From Hyphomonadaceae bacterium (GTDB lineage: Bacteria > Pseudomonadota > Alphaproteobacteria > Caulobacterales > Hyphomonadaceae), in assembly GCA_947474455.1 (NCBI GenBank), contig CANJIL010000003.1, positions 1-64,000 of the forward strand: a DNA stretch of 64,000 nucleotides. Direction: 5' to 3'. Positions 48,818 to 58,375 of the stretch are shown piece after piece (position 1 is the first letter of the stretch; the number at the start of each line of letters is the position of its first letter). Made by a program: the position numbers and the translations under genes. The notes under the pieces were generated by a model, which worked only from the letters and a program-made list of their open reading frames with translations, was not told the DNA's origin and did not search any database.

Positions 48818-50245
48818 TTGCTCGCCATAAAAATGGACTCGTCCTTGCGTAGACCTACTGTTCCACCGGGGATCGAGGCGGTCGGCATGAAACAAACTCC
48901 TGCGCAGGCGGCAATGGGATGGGGCCAGTCGCGCTCCGAGCCCACGCGACCTGTTCGCGTTCGCCTTCGCGACGTCATTCCGCCGCTGGCGGCGGTCGTC
49001 GTGCTCACACTCGCTCACCTTGCCTTCGGCGCGGTCCAGCCAATTGCGGCGTTGCCGCTTTCTGCAATGTTCACCATCATTGCGATAGCCGCGATTTTCG
49101 CCGCCGGACCACGTCACATCACCATCGGTATGCTTGGCGGCGCCGGCGCGATCGCAGTATTTGGCGTGACCGGCCTCGCCGGCCCGCTCTACAGGTCCGC
49201 TCCGCAACTCGCGGTTCTCTTCGCCGCCGGCGCACTCTGGTCGATCGGCTATGTCGCGTCGCGTCATCGTCGCGCGCTGGACATTGCATGGACCGCGCAG
49301 ATGTGGGGCGCCATCATCTATTGCGCGTGGATGTTCACGCTGAACGTATCCGCCATTCCCTCTGGCGTGAACGCAATCACCGAAGCTTTTGAAACGCCGG
49401 CAAACGCGTCGGTGCTGTTCGGTCTTTTCGCCATCGTCGGAATGAGCAAAATTCTCCAGATTATCAAACGCATGGATGCGGATGCGCTGGCGCGCTCGCG
49501 GATGATCGAAGAGCTATTGCGCAATGGACTCGCGCCGATCCTGCTGGTCGGCCTTTCGTTCACGTGCCTCATGATTGTCGGCTCGCGGCCCGGCATTCTT
49601 CTCACGCTTGCCGTGCTCGTCGCGCTTTCATGGTGGGACATGTTGGCGATCGCGACACGCGAGCATCGCGGCATCCTCATGCGGCTCGCCGCGATCGTTG
49701 CGCCCTTCGCTGCAGTTGGACTTGCCGTGTGGGGCGTCAGCCTCGCCTGGATTCGCGATGAGACCATCGCGCCTGGCCTTGGCGGCTCCGACATCATGCC
49801 GAACGTGCAGCGCCTTCAGGCGTATATGAGCGTGTGGATGGAAAGCCCCGCGATCGGTCATGGCCTTGGCTCGATCGGCGCTGAAGGCGACAAGACGATG
49901 ACGCTCTTCAATGCGAAGGCGATGCTGGCGCCGGGAGAAGCTCACAACGTTTTCGTCACATGGCTTGTCGAGGCTGGCGTCGTTGGAATCGCTCTATTGG
50001 TCCTTGCAATAGCTACGATGTACGCGAACATCTTCGTATCATTGAGATCACGAAGCACGCCGCGTACATTGCCGCGTCTCGCCATCGCGGCCGGCGCGCT
50101 GATGCTTCTCCACGGAACAACGGATTCCTCTCTCGACCTGCCCAGCGCTGTTTGGCTGTTCGCCTTGATCCTCGGCGCCGCATGCGGCGTCGCCAGCGGG
50201 CGCCAGGTCGAGCCGCGTGACAATGAGAAAGAACGGGAAGCCTGA
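48818..50245 (+). CDS. O-antigen ligase/polymerase family membrane protein
   Basis: Multi-TM; SRPGILLTLAVLVALS; GLGSIGAEGDK...GEAHNVFVTWLVEAGVVGIALLVLAI. Confidence 0.82.
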   Translation: MLAIKMDSSLRRPTVPPGIEAVGMKQTPAQAAMGWGQSRSEPTRPVRVRLRDVIPPLAAVVVLTLAHLAFGAVQPIAALPLSAMFTIIAIAAIFAAGPRHITIGMLGGAGAIAVFGVTGLAGPLYRSAPQLAVLFAAGALWSIGYVASRHRRALDIAWTAQMWGAIIYCAWMFTLNVSAIPSGVNAITEAFETPANASVLFGLFAIVGMSKILQIIKRMDADALARSRMIEELLRNGLAPILLVGLSFTCLMIVGSRPGILLTLAVLVALSWWDMLAIATREHRGILMRLAAIVAPFAAVGLAVWGVSLAWIRDETIAPGLGGSDIMPNVQRLQAYMSVWMESPAIGHGLGSIGAEGDKTMTLFNAKAMLAPGEAHNVFVTWLVEAGVVGIALLVLAIATMYANIFVSLRSRSTPRTLPRLAIAAGALMLLHGTTDSSLDLPSAVWLFALILGAACGVASGRQVEPRDNEKEREA

Positions 50246-50253
50246 CGCCGGCG

Positions 50254-51118
50254 CTGACGGTCGCCATTGCAAATCTCAAAGGCGGCGTTGGCAGATCGAC
50301 CACCAGTGTGATGCTGGCAGACAGCCTGACGCACTGCAACGGCATGAACGTGCTGGTCACCAATCTACCCGCAAGCGAACTCCAGCCAGAGGCTTTGACG
50401 GAACGTCGGCGTGCAGGATGCCACGGACCAGGGCAAGGCCGTGCATCACGTGCTCGCCGGCTTAAAGGAAGGCAAGCCACCGTAAGCGGCGCCTTGCATC
50501 ATCCCCAATGCCGTCTCGCTGGAGGAGTTGCACCGCACGAAGGGGCTGGAGGAGCGGCAAGGCTGGATCGCCGGCCTTGCCTCGCCGCCGCAGCCGCGCT
50601 TGTGCGAGCAAGTTCTGGAAGAGGACTGGTATTCGCGCTCGGGCGCGCGGCCGACGCTATCGGACGCCCTCGCCATTTTCCTGCGCCAGGCTTTTGATCC
50701 CCTGCCGCCGATCTACGACATCATCGTGCTGGATTGCCCGTCCCATCTTTCGCCGCTTGCGCGCGCTCGCCTATCGCTGGCGAGCGCCTACGATAGCCGA
50801 CCCGGTTTCGAACTGGGAACGAAACAGCTTTCCGGTCGGGTCGGGAAATTCATCGCCCCCGATCTGCCCAACCGCAACTTCGTGCTGATCACGCGTTTCC
50901 GCGACACAAAGTATGCCTACGCCGTCGCTTCCGCGTGTGCAAAATCTATCTGAAGGACCGCGGGTTTGGCCCGATACGTCCCGCATGCGTTCACGTTTTG
51001 CATTCCATCGATCGCGCGGCGCCAGACAGCTACGATACTTTTCTCGGCAATATGTCGGCGTGACCAACGACGTCCGCTGCCTGGCCGGCCCTTCAGCGAC
51101 TTCATGAACCAATACACC
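50254..51118 (+). pseudogene. Decayed ParA/MinD-like ATPase
   Basis: LTVAIANLKGGVGRSTTSVMLADSL (Walker Lys->Arg) / LPPIYDIIVLDCPSHLSPLARARLSLA / FIAPDLPNRNFVLITRFRDTKYA / FGPIRPACVHVLHSIDRAAPDSYDTFLGN in several frames. Confidence 0.7.
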
Positions 51119-51126
51119 GGTGCAAC

Positions 51127-51480
51127 ATGGACGAGAAGTTGGGACTGACACCGGTCGAATGTCTCGATCGCTACGTCCGTGAACTTCGCGCCGAAGTGCG
51201 CGCCAACCCGAAATTTGCCGACGGGCTGGTGAAGGCGCTCGGCGGAACTGTCGTCTTCGACGAGGGGCTCGTTCAGAGATCGCCAATGCCTCCGCGTTCG
51301 CGACTGGATCGAAAGCCAGATTCTTTTCTGTTTTCAACTCGATGGAACTCGGCGAGATCACGAAGATCCTGATAGAAAACAATCTCGCTATTCGCGTGGA
51401 CATGAATGGCAAGTCGGCAGCCAGCTGGTCGCCGTGATGCTTGAGCGCGCCATGACGAAGGTGCAGGAACGCAGGAGCCC
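51127..51480 (+). pseudogene. Decayed small (about 120 aa) partner of the ParA-like ATPase
   Basis: MDEKLGLTPVECLDRYVRELRAEVRANPKFADGLVKALGGTVVFDEGL / KARFFSVFNSMELGEITKILIENNLAIRVDMNGKSA / LERAMTKVQERRSPI across three frames. Confidence 0.6.
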
Positions 51481-51511
51481 GATTTCTAGGTTTGTCGCAG
51501 GCGAGCGACGG

Positions 51512-52567
51512 CTACAGACGCTGGCCCTTCAGGATCTGGCGGAAGAAGCCCGCCGACCACGACATGTGCATCGTCGCCGACGCAGGTCCGGCCATCAGGC
51601 CGCAGAGCGAGGCGTATCGCACCGTCACCAGCAGTGAAGCCGCGGCGAGCGCCGCCAGATAGATTCCAGGCAGCAGCAGGCCCCACGCGTTGAACGGCGC
51701 AATCACAAAGCCGAGCACGCAGGCCGCAAGCGTTGCCGGGGGAATCAGCTGGCGTAGCCTGGGCTTCTCGCCGTGCTTCATCAGCGTGCGGGCCCTGCCC
51801 TTGCCATAGTTGAAGTACTGGCGCGCCAGCGACCGCATTGTCGCGCGCGGCAGGTAGACGAGGCGGATATCAGCATCGAGGAAGATCTGACCACCGGCCT
51901 CAACCAGCCGCGTGTCGAACTCTGCGTCCTCATTGTGCGAGAACGTCTCGTCATATCCACCGACCTGCAGGAACGACTTCAGATCGAACCCGGCGTGGTG
52001 GCCGTGATTGACATACATGGACTTGCGTCCGCCCCGATGCGCCGATCCGCCAGAACCCAGCGGCGTATCCACGATCCAGGCGTTAGCTTTCTGGAAGCAG
52101 GTCTTGCCGACGGCGTCCATTGGCACGACCACAGACGCGACGCCGCGCGAGCCCAGCGCGTCGGCCACCTTCATCACATAGTTGGCCGGATAGATCGCAT
52201 GAGCATCGCAGCGCACCATTATGCGCCTGGCAGGCGCCGCCTCGCGTGCGGCAAGGTTAACGGCGGCCGACTGCAGCCGCTTTGAATTGTTAATGAGGCG
52301 AAGGTTGGGAAACTCGTCGCGCAGCTCCTCCACGATCACGCGCGTCCTGTCAGTGCTTCCGCCATCGGCGACAACGACTTCAGTGTCGCGTAGGCGCACA
52401 TCGCCCGTCATCAGCGACCGCAGGCAAGCTTCAATGTGGGCTTCTTCGTTAAGCACCGGGACAACGACGAGCACATCGGCGCCAGCGATCATCCGGGCTG
52501 GCGGGGTGTTAACCGTTCGCAACTCAACGAACGGCGCATCGAGGACGAGGGTCATCTTCATCGCCAT
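51512..52567 (-). CDS. Glycosyltransferase family 2 (ExoA-like)
   Basis: VLVVVPVLNEEAHIEACLRSLMTGDVRLRDTEVVVADGGSTDRT; HNEDAEFDTRLVEAGG; C-terminal TMs. Confidence 0.87.
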   Translation of the reverse strand: MAMKMTLVLDAPFVELRTVNTPPARMIAGADVLVVVPVLNEEAHIEACLRSLMTGDVRLRDTEVVVADGGSTDRTRVIVEELRDEFPNLRLINNSKRLQSAAVNLAAREAAPARRIMVRCDAHAIYPANYVMKVADALGSRGVASVVVPMDAVGKTCFQKANAWIVDTPLGSGGSAHRGGRKSMYVNHGHHAGFDLKSFLQVGGYDETFSHNEDAEFDTRLVEAGGQIFLDADIRLVYLPRATMRSLARQYFNYGKGRARTLMKHGEKPRLRQLIPPATLAACVLGFVIAPFNAWGLLLPGIYLAALAAASLLVTVRYASLCGLMAGPASATMHMSWSAGFFRQILKGQRL

Positions 52568-52595
52568 CTGCAGAGCAAATCTTCTGCCGCAGGGA

Positions 52596-53345
52596 TCAAG
52601 TCGTTTGCGCGGCCTTCGCGGCCTTGGATTGTGGCGCGGGACCGATATCCCAGGTCCGCGCCGGAGTGTTTACCGCCGCGCGGTAAGCGTCGAACGGAAT
52701 GCCGCTCTGGCGCGCCTTGATACGCATCTCGGCAAGGAATTCCGCATTGGATCCGATCCAGCGCAGCAGGTCCGCATGCTCGAAGGCGCGGCGCCGCAAG
52801 GGTTCGGGGACCGAGGCCCAGTTGGAAAGCACGAAGTTGAGCCGCCAGCCGATCAATTCCTCGCTGCACAGCGGGCAAGCATCCATGGACTTCGTCAGGG
52901 CGTCGAGAGCGGCCGAGTTAACCTTGCCAGATGCGCGTTTTGTTTCGAGATAGGCGAGCGTCGCCCAGGCCGACGCGCGCGAAGGATCGAGTTGTGTCGC
53001 GCGTTTGGCGGCGACATAGGCCGAGCCAGTATCCACCACCGGTATCCGCAAGCCGAGTTCGGAGAGGGTCTCAACGTAGTCCGGCGACGCGGAATGTGAC
53101 CAATCCTGCTCCAGCGCCCGCGCAGCAGCGGCATCGTCGGCCTGCAGCAGCATCAGGGTCTCGGCTTCCTGGAGCGTGAAATGCGAGAGTGGCGCGATCA
53201 CCGCAACGCCGCCGGCCATAAGCCCGATCCATGCGAAATAACCACCCGCGCGCTTCGCCCGCGATTTCTCGCGCGGAGGCCTGGCGCCGACGACGACGAC
53301 TGGGCCCTTCGCCACAAGCGGGTTGAAGGATGTTGAATCGGCCAT
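52596..53345 (-). CDS. Single-TM protein with TPR-like region, hypothetical
   Basis: One TM (YFAWIGLMAGGVAVIAPL) followed by helical SAYVAAKRATQLDPSRASAWATLAYLETKR. Confidence 0.65.
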   Translation of the reverse strand: MADSTSFNPLVAKGPVVVVGARPPREKSRAKRAGGYFAWIGLMAGGVAVIAPLSHFTLQEAETLMLLQADDAAAARALEQDWSHSASPDYVETLSELGLRIPVVDTGSAYVAAKRATQLDPSRASAWATLAYLETKRASGKVNSAALDALTKSMDACPLCSEELIGWRLNFVLSNWASVPEPLRRRAFEHADLLRWIGSNAEFLAEMRIKARQSGIPFDAYRAAVNTPARTWDIGPAPQSKAAKAAQTT

Positions 53346-53472
53346 AACTGCCAGTTTCCTTATTGAAGCCTAGCGCCCGAACGTGGCCGGGATCACCGGT
53401 CCTCGCCTGATGCGTGTTGCTATTCGCCCGGCTGGGGTAGGCGCGCCGTGTTCTGTGTTATACGCGCAACGC

Positions 53473-54402
53473 TCACGCACTCGCCTCTCCGTAGAGTTCG
53501 AGCGGCGCCTTGCCGAGCGCTGCCCCCATGACTCCGGCATGAAAGCGCGAGCGCACGGCGGACCTGCGCCAACGCGCTGGCGACCAGAAGGTGAGTCCAG
53601 CGATCGCGAGCGAAAAACCCATCTTTGCCAGCGAGATGGCGACCAGCATAACCTTCTGTTTACCGTTGCGAAGTTTGACCAGGCCCCAGGTCTGACCGGA
53701 GCGATACGCGCGTGTTTTGAGCCATTTTAGGCTCGACCGCGCCGGCGGGATCGGCTCGTCAACGATCGCGTCATCCGCGTAAACCATCGCGACGCCGGTG
53801 CGCTGCAGCTGAGTGAAGAAAGTCGTGTCTTCACCGCCGCTGCGGCCGAACGCTGGATCGAAGCGAAGCGCGCCGACAGCGTCGCGGCGCATAAGAACGT
53901 TGCATGTGTATCCGCCTGCTATCGTGCCATTGTGGATGGGCGGCGGCGTTGAATGCATGTCGGCCGCCGGCATCCAGGCCGGCGCGTCCTGCGGATAAAC
54001 GGCTTCAACTTTTCCGAACACCACGCCGGCCTGTGTCGCCTCCCGACGTGCGATCAACCGGGCTAGCCAGTCCGGTCGTGCTGTTTCATCGTCATCAATA
54101 AAGGCGACCAGCGGCGCCGTGGCCGCGTTCAGGCAAGCGTTGCGCGCGATCGAAATGTTTCGGGCCGGGGCGTGAACATACCGGCCTTCCAGGCCCTGCG
54201 CCGCAAAAGCCTGCTCCACCACGCCGCGCGCAGACGGCGTATCGTCATTGTCGGCGACGATCACCCGCATCCGCCAGCCAGGCGTTTCCAACTTCGCCAG
54301 CGAGGCGAGCAGATCGGCAATGGAGGCGCGGCGGAAGGTGCAGACGCACACATCCACGTCGCGTTCGGCCACTGGGTTAACGCTGGAATCCGGCATGCGC
54401 AC
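53473..54402 (-). CDS. Glycosyltransferase family 2
   Basis: VDVCVCTFRRASIADLLASLAKLETPGWRMRVIVADNDDTPSARG; LVAFIDDDETARPDWLARL; GRSGGEDTTFFTQLQ. Confidence 0.88.
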   Translation of the reverse strand: MRMPDSSVNPVAERDVDVCVCTFRRASIADLLASLAKLETPGWRMRVIVADNDDTPSARGVVEQAFAAQGLEGRYVHAPARNISIARNACLNAATAPLVAFIDDDETARPDWLARLIARREATQAGVVFGKVEAVYPQDAPAWMPAADMHSTPPPIHNGTIAGGYTCNVLMRRDAVGALRFDPAFGRSGGEDTTFFTQLQRTGVAMVYADDAIVDEPIPPARSSLKWLKTRAYRSGQTWGLVKLRNGKQKVMLVAISLAKMGFSLAIAGLTFWSPARWRRSAVRSRFHAGVMGAALGKAPLELYGEASA

Positions 54403-54438
54403 AGTTGCTGCAAGCGACGCGCCATTCCGGTACGAGGG

Positions 54439-55161
54439 TTAAGACCTTGCGGGACGGTTCTTCAGCCAGCGACCAGCAAGCCAGCAAGCCGTCGCCCATG
54501 CGGCCCCGGCAGACCACCCCGCCAGCACATCTGTCGTCCAATGCACCCCTAGATAGATCCGCGTGGCGCCGACGATCAGCATAAGCCCGGTCGCCGCTGA
54601 CATCACGAAAATGCGAAGGGCCTTTCCCTTCGCCGCCTGAGCCAACATTGCCCCGAGCGTCAGGAACACCACGGCGGACAATAGGGCGTGGCCGCTCGGA
54701 AAGCTGGCGTTAAGAATCTCGGCTGCCCGGTAGACCTCGGGCGGACGTTCGCGGCTGAAAAACGCTTTCAGCGACTCGCTGAGCGCAAGCCCGCCCGCAA
54801 ACGCCACCACGATGATCGCCGCCTCGACCCTTTTGCGCCGCAACACCAGGAAGCCGCCGACCAGTAGTGCGATCGCGGCCAGCACCGAGACGCTTCCCAA
54901 AGCGGTAAGGTCCGCCGCCGCATGATCCAGCCAGTGCGGCCCAACAGGTTCGGATGGATTGGCCGGGTCTGGGTGAAGCGCCTCCAGCACGACCAGGTCA
55001 AAGCCGTGCGCATGGCCCTCGGTCATTTCGTCAGCGATCTCAATAAAGAAGAGCACCGCAGCCGCGATGATGGCCAGCGAGGCCAGCAGCACGAACTCGG
55101 CGCGCACAAAGGACCAGATGGTCTTTCGAAAGTTCCGGGAATCGAAGGTCATCCACTTCAT
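54439..55161 (-). CDS. PAP2-family phosphatase
   Basis: KAFFSRERPPE; SFPSGHALLSAVVFLTLG; GATRIYLGVHWTTDVLAGW. Confidence 0.9.
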   Translation of the reverse strand: MKWMTFDSRNFRKTIWSFVRAEFVLLASLAIIAAAVLFFIEIADEMTEGHAHGFDLVVLEALHPDPANPSEPVGPHWLDHAAADLTALGSVSVLAAIALLVGGFLVLRRKRVEAAIIVVAFAGGLALSESLKAFFSRERPPEVYRAAEILNASFPSGHALLSAVVFLTLGAMLAQAAKGKALRIFVMSAATGLMLIVGATRIYLGVHWTTDVLAGWSAGAAWATACWLAGRWLKNRPARS

Positions 55162-55276
55162 CCGCCAGCGAAACGCAGTCGAGGTCAAATGTTTCCCTTC
55201 ACATGTTCGGCGGCTGAAACTCAAGCTCAGTTCCCGCGTTGGTGCAGATCTTACCCACCAAGCAAAGGAAGACCCC

Positions 55277-55642
55277 ATGACCACAACAACTGGACACACG
55301 AGCGCCATCCGCGCCTCGAAGGTTATCGGCACCAGCGTCTACAACGGCGCCGGCGAGAAGATTGGCAAGGTCGAAGACGTCGTTCTCGACAAGCAAAGCA
55401 ACAACATCATGTTTGCGGTCGTCGGCTTCGGCGGCTTCCTCGGCATGAACGAGAAATTCCATCCCCTGCCCTGGTCCACTCTGGACTATCAGAAGGGCGA
55501 GGAGGGTTATGTCGTGAACCTCACCAAGGAACAGCTCCAGGCTGCTCCCGCCGACGCGATTGACCACCTCACCACCAATGGCGGCGATGGTCTGCGCGAC
55601 GAAGTGTACGACTATTACAAAGCACAGCGTTACTGGCTGTAG
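55277..55642 (+). CDS. PRC-barrel domain protein
   Basis: SAIRASKVIGTSVYNGAGEKIGKVEDVVLDKQSNNIMFAVVGFGGFLGMNEKFHPLPW. Confidence 0.92.
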   Translation: MTTTTGHTSAIRASKVIGTSVYNGAGEKIGKVEDVVLDKQSNNIMFAVVGFGGFLGMNEKFHPLPWSTLDYQKGEEGYVVNLTKEQLQAAPADAIDHLTTNGGDGLRDEVYDYYKAQRYWL

Positions 55643-55760
55643 GCCTCAAGTCATCGGATCGCGATTCTTGGCTCCAAAGCTTGTCGCGATCCGGCGACAC
55701 GGGCGGAGCTGCAGCCCGCCCGGGCCTCCTTTCCTCAAATCGGAGGAGAGACTTTGACGA

Positions 55761-56186
55761 TCACCTTGTCGACGGCGCCGCAGCGGTCACGGCCTTGTCG
55801 GCTTCCTTGTTCCATTTGTAGATCCGCGTGATCGAGCATGAGCCGCCGGGATACCGGGAGTCGGTGACCAGCCGGTCGCCGTTCTCAAGGCATGAGCCCC
55901 CGGCGGGGCGCGAAATAAGCCCGATCGAACTGAAGGCATCCTGAGGATCGCACGTCCCGACCAGATCCAGCTTGTAGTAGTCGTTGACGCCTTTCTCGAC
56001 GATCACCGAATGGCGATCGAGCGCATTCCAGTTACGGATCTGGGACTGGAAGCATATGTTCTTCACCTCCTCGCCCTGCCGCGGATCGGGCTTCGCGTCA
56101 GCGGTTTCCGTTGGGGCGGTGGAGCACGCAACGACGACCATGGTCGCGGCGCAGGCTGCAAAGAGTGTTCTGAAGGTCTTCTGCAT
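55761..56186 (-). CDS. Putative lipoprotein, DUF6491-like
   Basis: VVACSTAP lipobox; NICFQSQIRNWNALDRHSVIVEKGVNDYYKLDLVGTC. Confidence 0.65.
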   Translation of the reverse strand: MQKTFRTLFAACAATMVVVACSTAPTETADAKPDPRQGEEVKNICFQSQIRNWNALDRHSVIVEKGVNDYYKLDLVGTCDPQDAFSSIGLISRPAGGSCLENGDRLVTDSRYPGGSCSITRIYKWNKEADKAVTAAAPSTR

Positions 56187-56534
56187 GGGTATTCTCTCTT
56201 CAGGACCGCAGGCTGAAACGCTCCGTCTGAACGGCCAGTGAATAGACGTTTCAACATATAGTGACGGTTTTCAGGCAAAGAATATCGCGTCTACGCGCTG
56301 ACAGCGTCGTCGCCAACACGCTGCCCCGGCATAACGCTCGCTCGCGGAACCGCCAAGTTCCCCCACACGTTCTGCGGTTTGGATCTTCGGCGGCCAAACA
56401 TGGCAAGACGCAAACGACGGGCTTCGGGCTTCGAGACCACGCCACGATGAGCGGCTGGGCCGCGAACACGGCTCTGCGCTTGTGAGAAGCGGCAGGATTA
56501 CGGGGCGATCAGGCGCGTGCCCCCGGCGCAGTCG

Positions 56535-56885
56535 TCACTTCCACGATCGAGCCGCGATGGGCAAGCTTCGGCTGAGCTTCTGGCGGGCTGTGACCCGCAC
56601 CGACTTGCCCAGCCCATATCCGGTCGCTTCAACCCATGGCAGCGTCAGCGCCATCTCCGACGAGATCGGAAACTTCACGGTCAGCGAGACCTCGCCGGCC
56701 ATGTCAGCCTCACCGCCAAATGTCACGAACATCTTGCCCTTCACTTTCACGGCGTCATGCCCCAACGGCTGCTCCAGCACCGCCTTGGGAAAGGTAAGCG
56801 CGAACTTCATCAACCTCTGTTGGGACTGCTTGACGCACAGCTTCGGCGTTGCGATGTGACCCATCGAGGAAACAAGCATGCGCAT
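56535..56885 (-). CDS. MmcQ/YjbR-like protein
   Basis: FALTFPKAVLEQPLGHDAVKVKGKMFVTFGGEADMAGEVSLTVKFP...ATGYGLGKSVRV. Confidence 0.65.
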   Translation of the reverse strand: MRMLVSSMGHIATPKLCVKQSQQRLMKFALTFPKAVLEQPLGHDAVKVKGKMFVTFGGEADMAGEVSLTVKFPISSEMALTLPWVEATGYGLGKSVRVTARQKLSRSLPIAARSWK

Positions 56886-57249
56886 CCGCGTCGACTATCG
56901 CGACAGGCCATGGATATCGCCCCTCACACCATGGGTGCACAAGGGCGTGGACGCCTCCTACTGGAAAGCGACTGTCTTCGATCCGCCAATGCCGAAACCG
57001 ACGCTTGGAAAAGGCTGGCCAGCCTGGGCGATCGAGCATCGCGGCCGCGAACTCGTCTTCGCCTCGCCGGAGGAGATCGAGCACGCGATCGACATCCTTT
57101 CGCGCAAGATCCTGCCGCTGACACGCGACCTGGGCCAGCCGCACCGTGCCGTAAACTCCCACTGGCTCTCCCGCCTGCACTCCAGCTTCAAGCCATGGAA
57201 GGTGCGGGGGGAGTTAGTGAAACGCCTGAAGCAAGCGCCGCCAGCGTGA
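56878..57249 (+). CDS. Conserved-looking hypothetical protein
   Basis: MRIRVDYRDRPWISPLTPWVHKGVDASYWKATVFDPPMPKPTLGKGWPAWAIEHRGRELVFASPEEIEHAIDIL; codon pattern consistent with coding. Confidence 0.65.
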   Translation: MRIRVDYRDRPWISPLTPWVHKGVDASYWKATVFDPPMPKPTLGKGWPAWAIEHRGRELVFASPEEIEHAIDILSRKILPLTRDLGQPHRAVNSHWLSRLHSSFKPWKVRGELVKRLKQAPPA

Positions 57250-57319
57250 CATAAGGGCTTGATCTGGCACAATCCATTCGCCCCCGAAATTGTCCTTTCT
57301 TGGACAAAGAGGATAGTCG

Positions 57320-58375
57320 ATGAAACGCGCAATTGGTCTTGGCTGTGTGCTGGCAATAACCGGATGCGCCAGCGCGCCGCCCGCGCCGCGGCAGGGTGGT
57401 TTTCTTGGCGGCGAGGCAGGCGACCTGCGCGTGCTGCTTGATGACCGGTGCCCGCAAGCCCGTCCTACTCCCTTCCAGCCGGACCGCAATGAGCCATTCA
57501 AGGGGCTTGAGGATCGCGCATCACTGCCAGGCCTCGCCTTCGACATGCTTTCGAATATCGGCGGCATCGCCTTCGAGTCGTTCGGCAACTACCTAAAGCG
57601 CGCCGGACAGGAAGACATCAGCCGCTCCGTCGGCGCCAATGGCGGCCTTTTCTACACCAGCCCCAGCAGCGGCGATGTCACGATCAATCCGGGTATCCGC
57701 TGCATGTACATCGTGCGCAACGGGTTCGGACCACAGACGCAGCCCTTCGCCGAAGCCACCGCGCCCGATCTGAGGCAAACATGGACTCGGCTCAAACTCA
57801 CGCGCACGCCGGACCTTTTTGCCATCGTTTATATCGAGACATCGGGCGATATTGGCGGCGGCGCGTTGACGGCGTCCGCCGGTGAAGCGTCAGACACTGG
57901 TGCGCCGGTCTTCTGGAACCCCGCGATATCTCCGCCGTACTTCCGCCTGAAGCTGGACCGTCTTTACATCAACCGCTTCCAGTCCATGGGCGCGACGCCT
58001 TCGCGCGACCTCGCCGTGATCTTGAATTACGGGCTCGCCGCCACGCGGACGGTGGTGCAGGCCGAAGGGGCCGACGCGGGGGTTCCCGAACTCGCTTCCA
58101 AGTTTGCAGTCGGCGGCATACGCCTCGCGGGCGCACGCGCGAGCGACTACCAGGGGGCGGCGCTTACCGCGCTACAGTCAGCGTGGATGCCGGTGCCCGG
58201 CGTGAAATCTTACGACCCGCGCGCTACTGTCGATGTCGTTGCCTACGTGGTGGAATTCTCTCCAGGCAATCCCATGCTGGAAGAGATCGGCGAATATCTC
58301 GCCGGACCGGATGTCCGCAGGAAGGTCGAGACCGTGATCAGCCAAGCGGCGGGCGAGTCGGGTAACCAGCACTAA
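57320..58375 (+). CDS. Hypothetical lipoprotein
   Basis: [21 protein letters not shown] lipobox; long ORF without recognised domain. Confidence 0.7.
   Translation: MKRAIGLGCVLAITGCASAPPAPRQGGFLGGEAGDLRVLLDDRCPQARPTPFQPDRNEPFKGLEDRASLPGLAFDMLSNIGGIAFESFGNYLKRAGQEDISRSVGANGGLFYTSPSSGDVTINPGIRCMYIVRNGFGPQTQPFAEATAPDLRQTWTRLKLTRTPDLFAIVYIETSGDIGGGALTASAGEASDTGAPVFWNPAISPPYFRLKLDRLYINRFQSMGATPSRDLAVILNYGLAATRTVVQAEGADAGVPELASKFAVGGIRLAGARASDYQGAALTALQSAWMPVPGVKSYDPRATVDVVAYVVEFSPGNPMLEEIGEYLAGPDVRRKVETVISQAAGESGNQH

Noticed and set aside
50254-51118. Functional plasmid partition ParA
   Set aside because: Multiple frame changes and a Walker Lys-to-Arg change argue against function; no parB, origin or replication gene nearby.
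55701-55749. GGGCGG..CTGCAG..CCGCCC stem and following CTCC/GGAG between the PRC-barrel gene and the DUF6491-like gene
   Set aside because: Weak, GC-driven stems without a T-tract; not enough to call a terminator.
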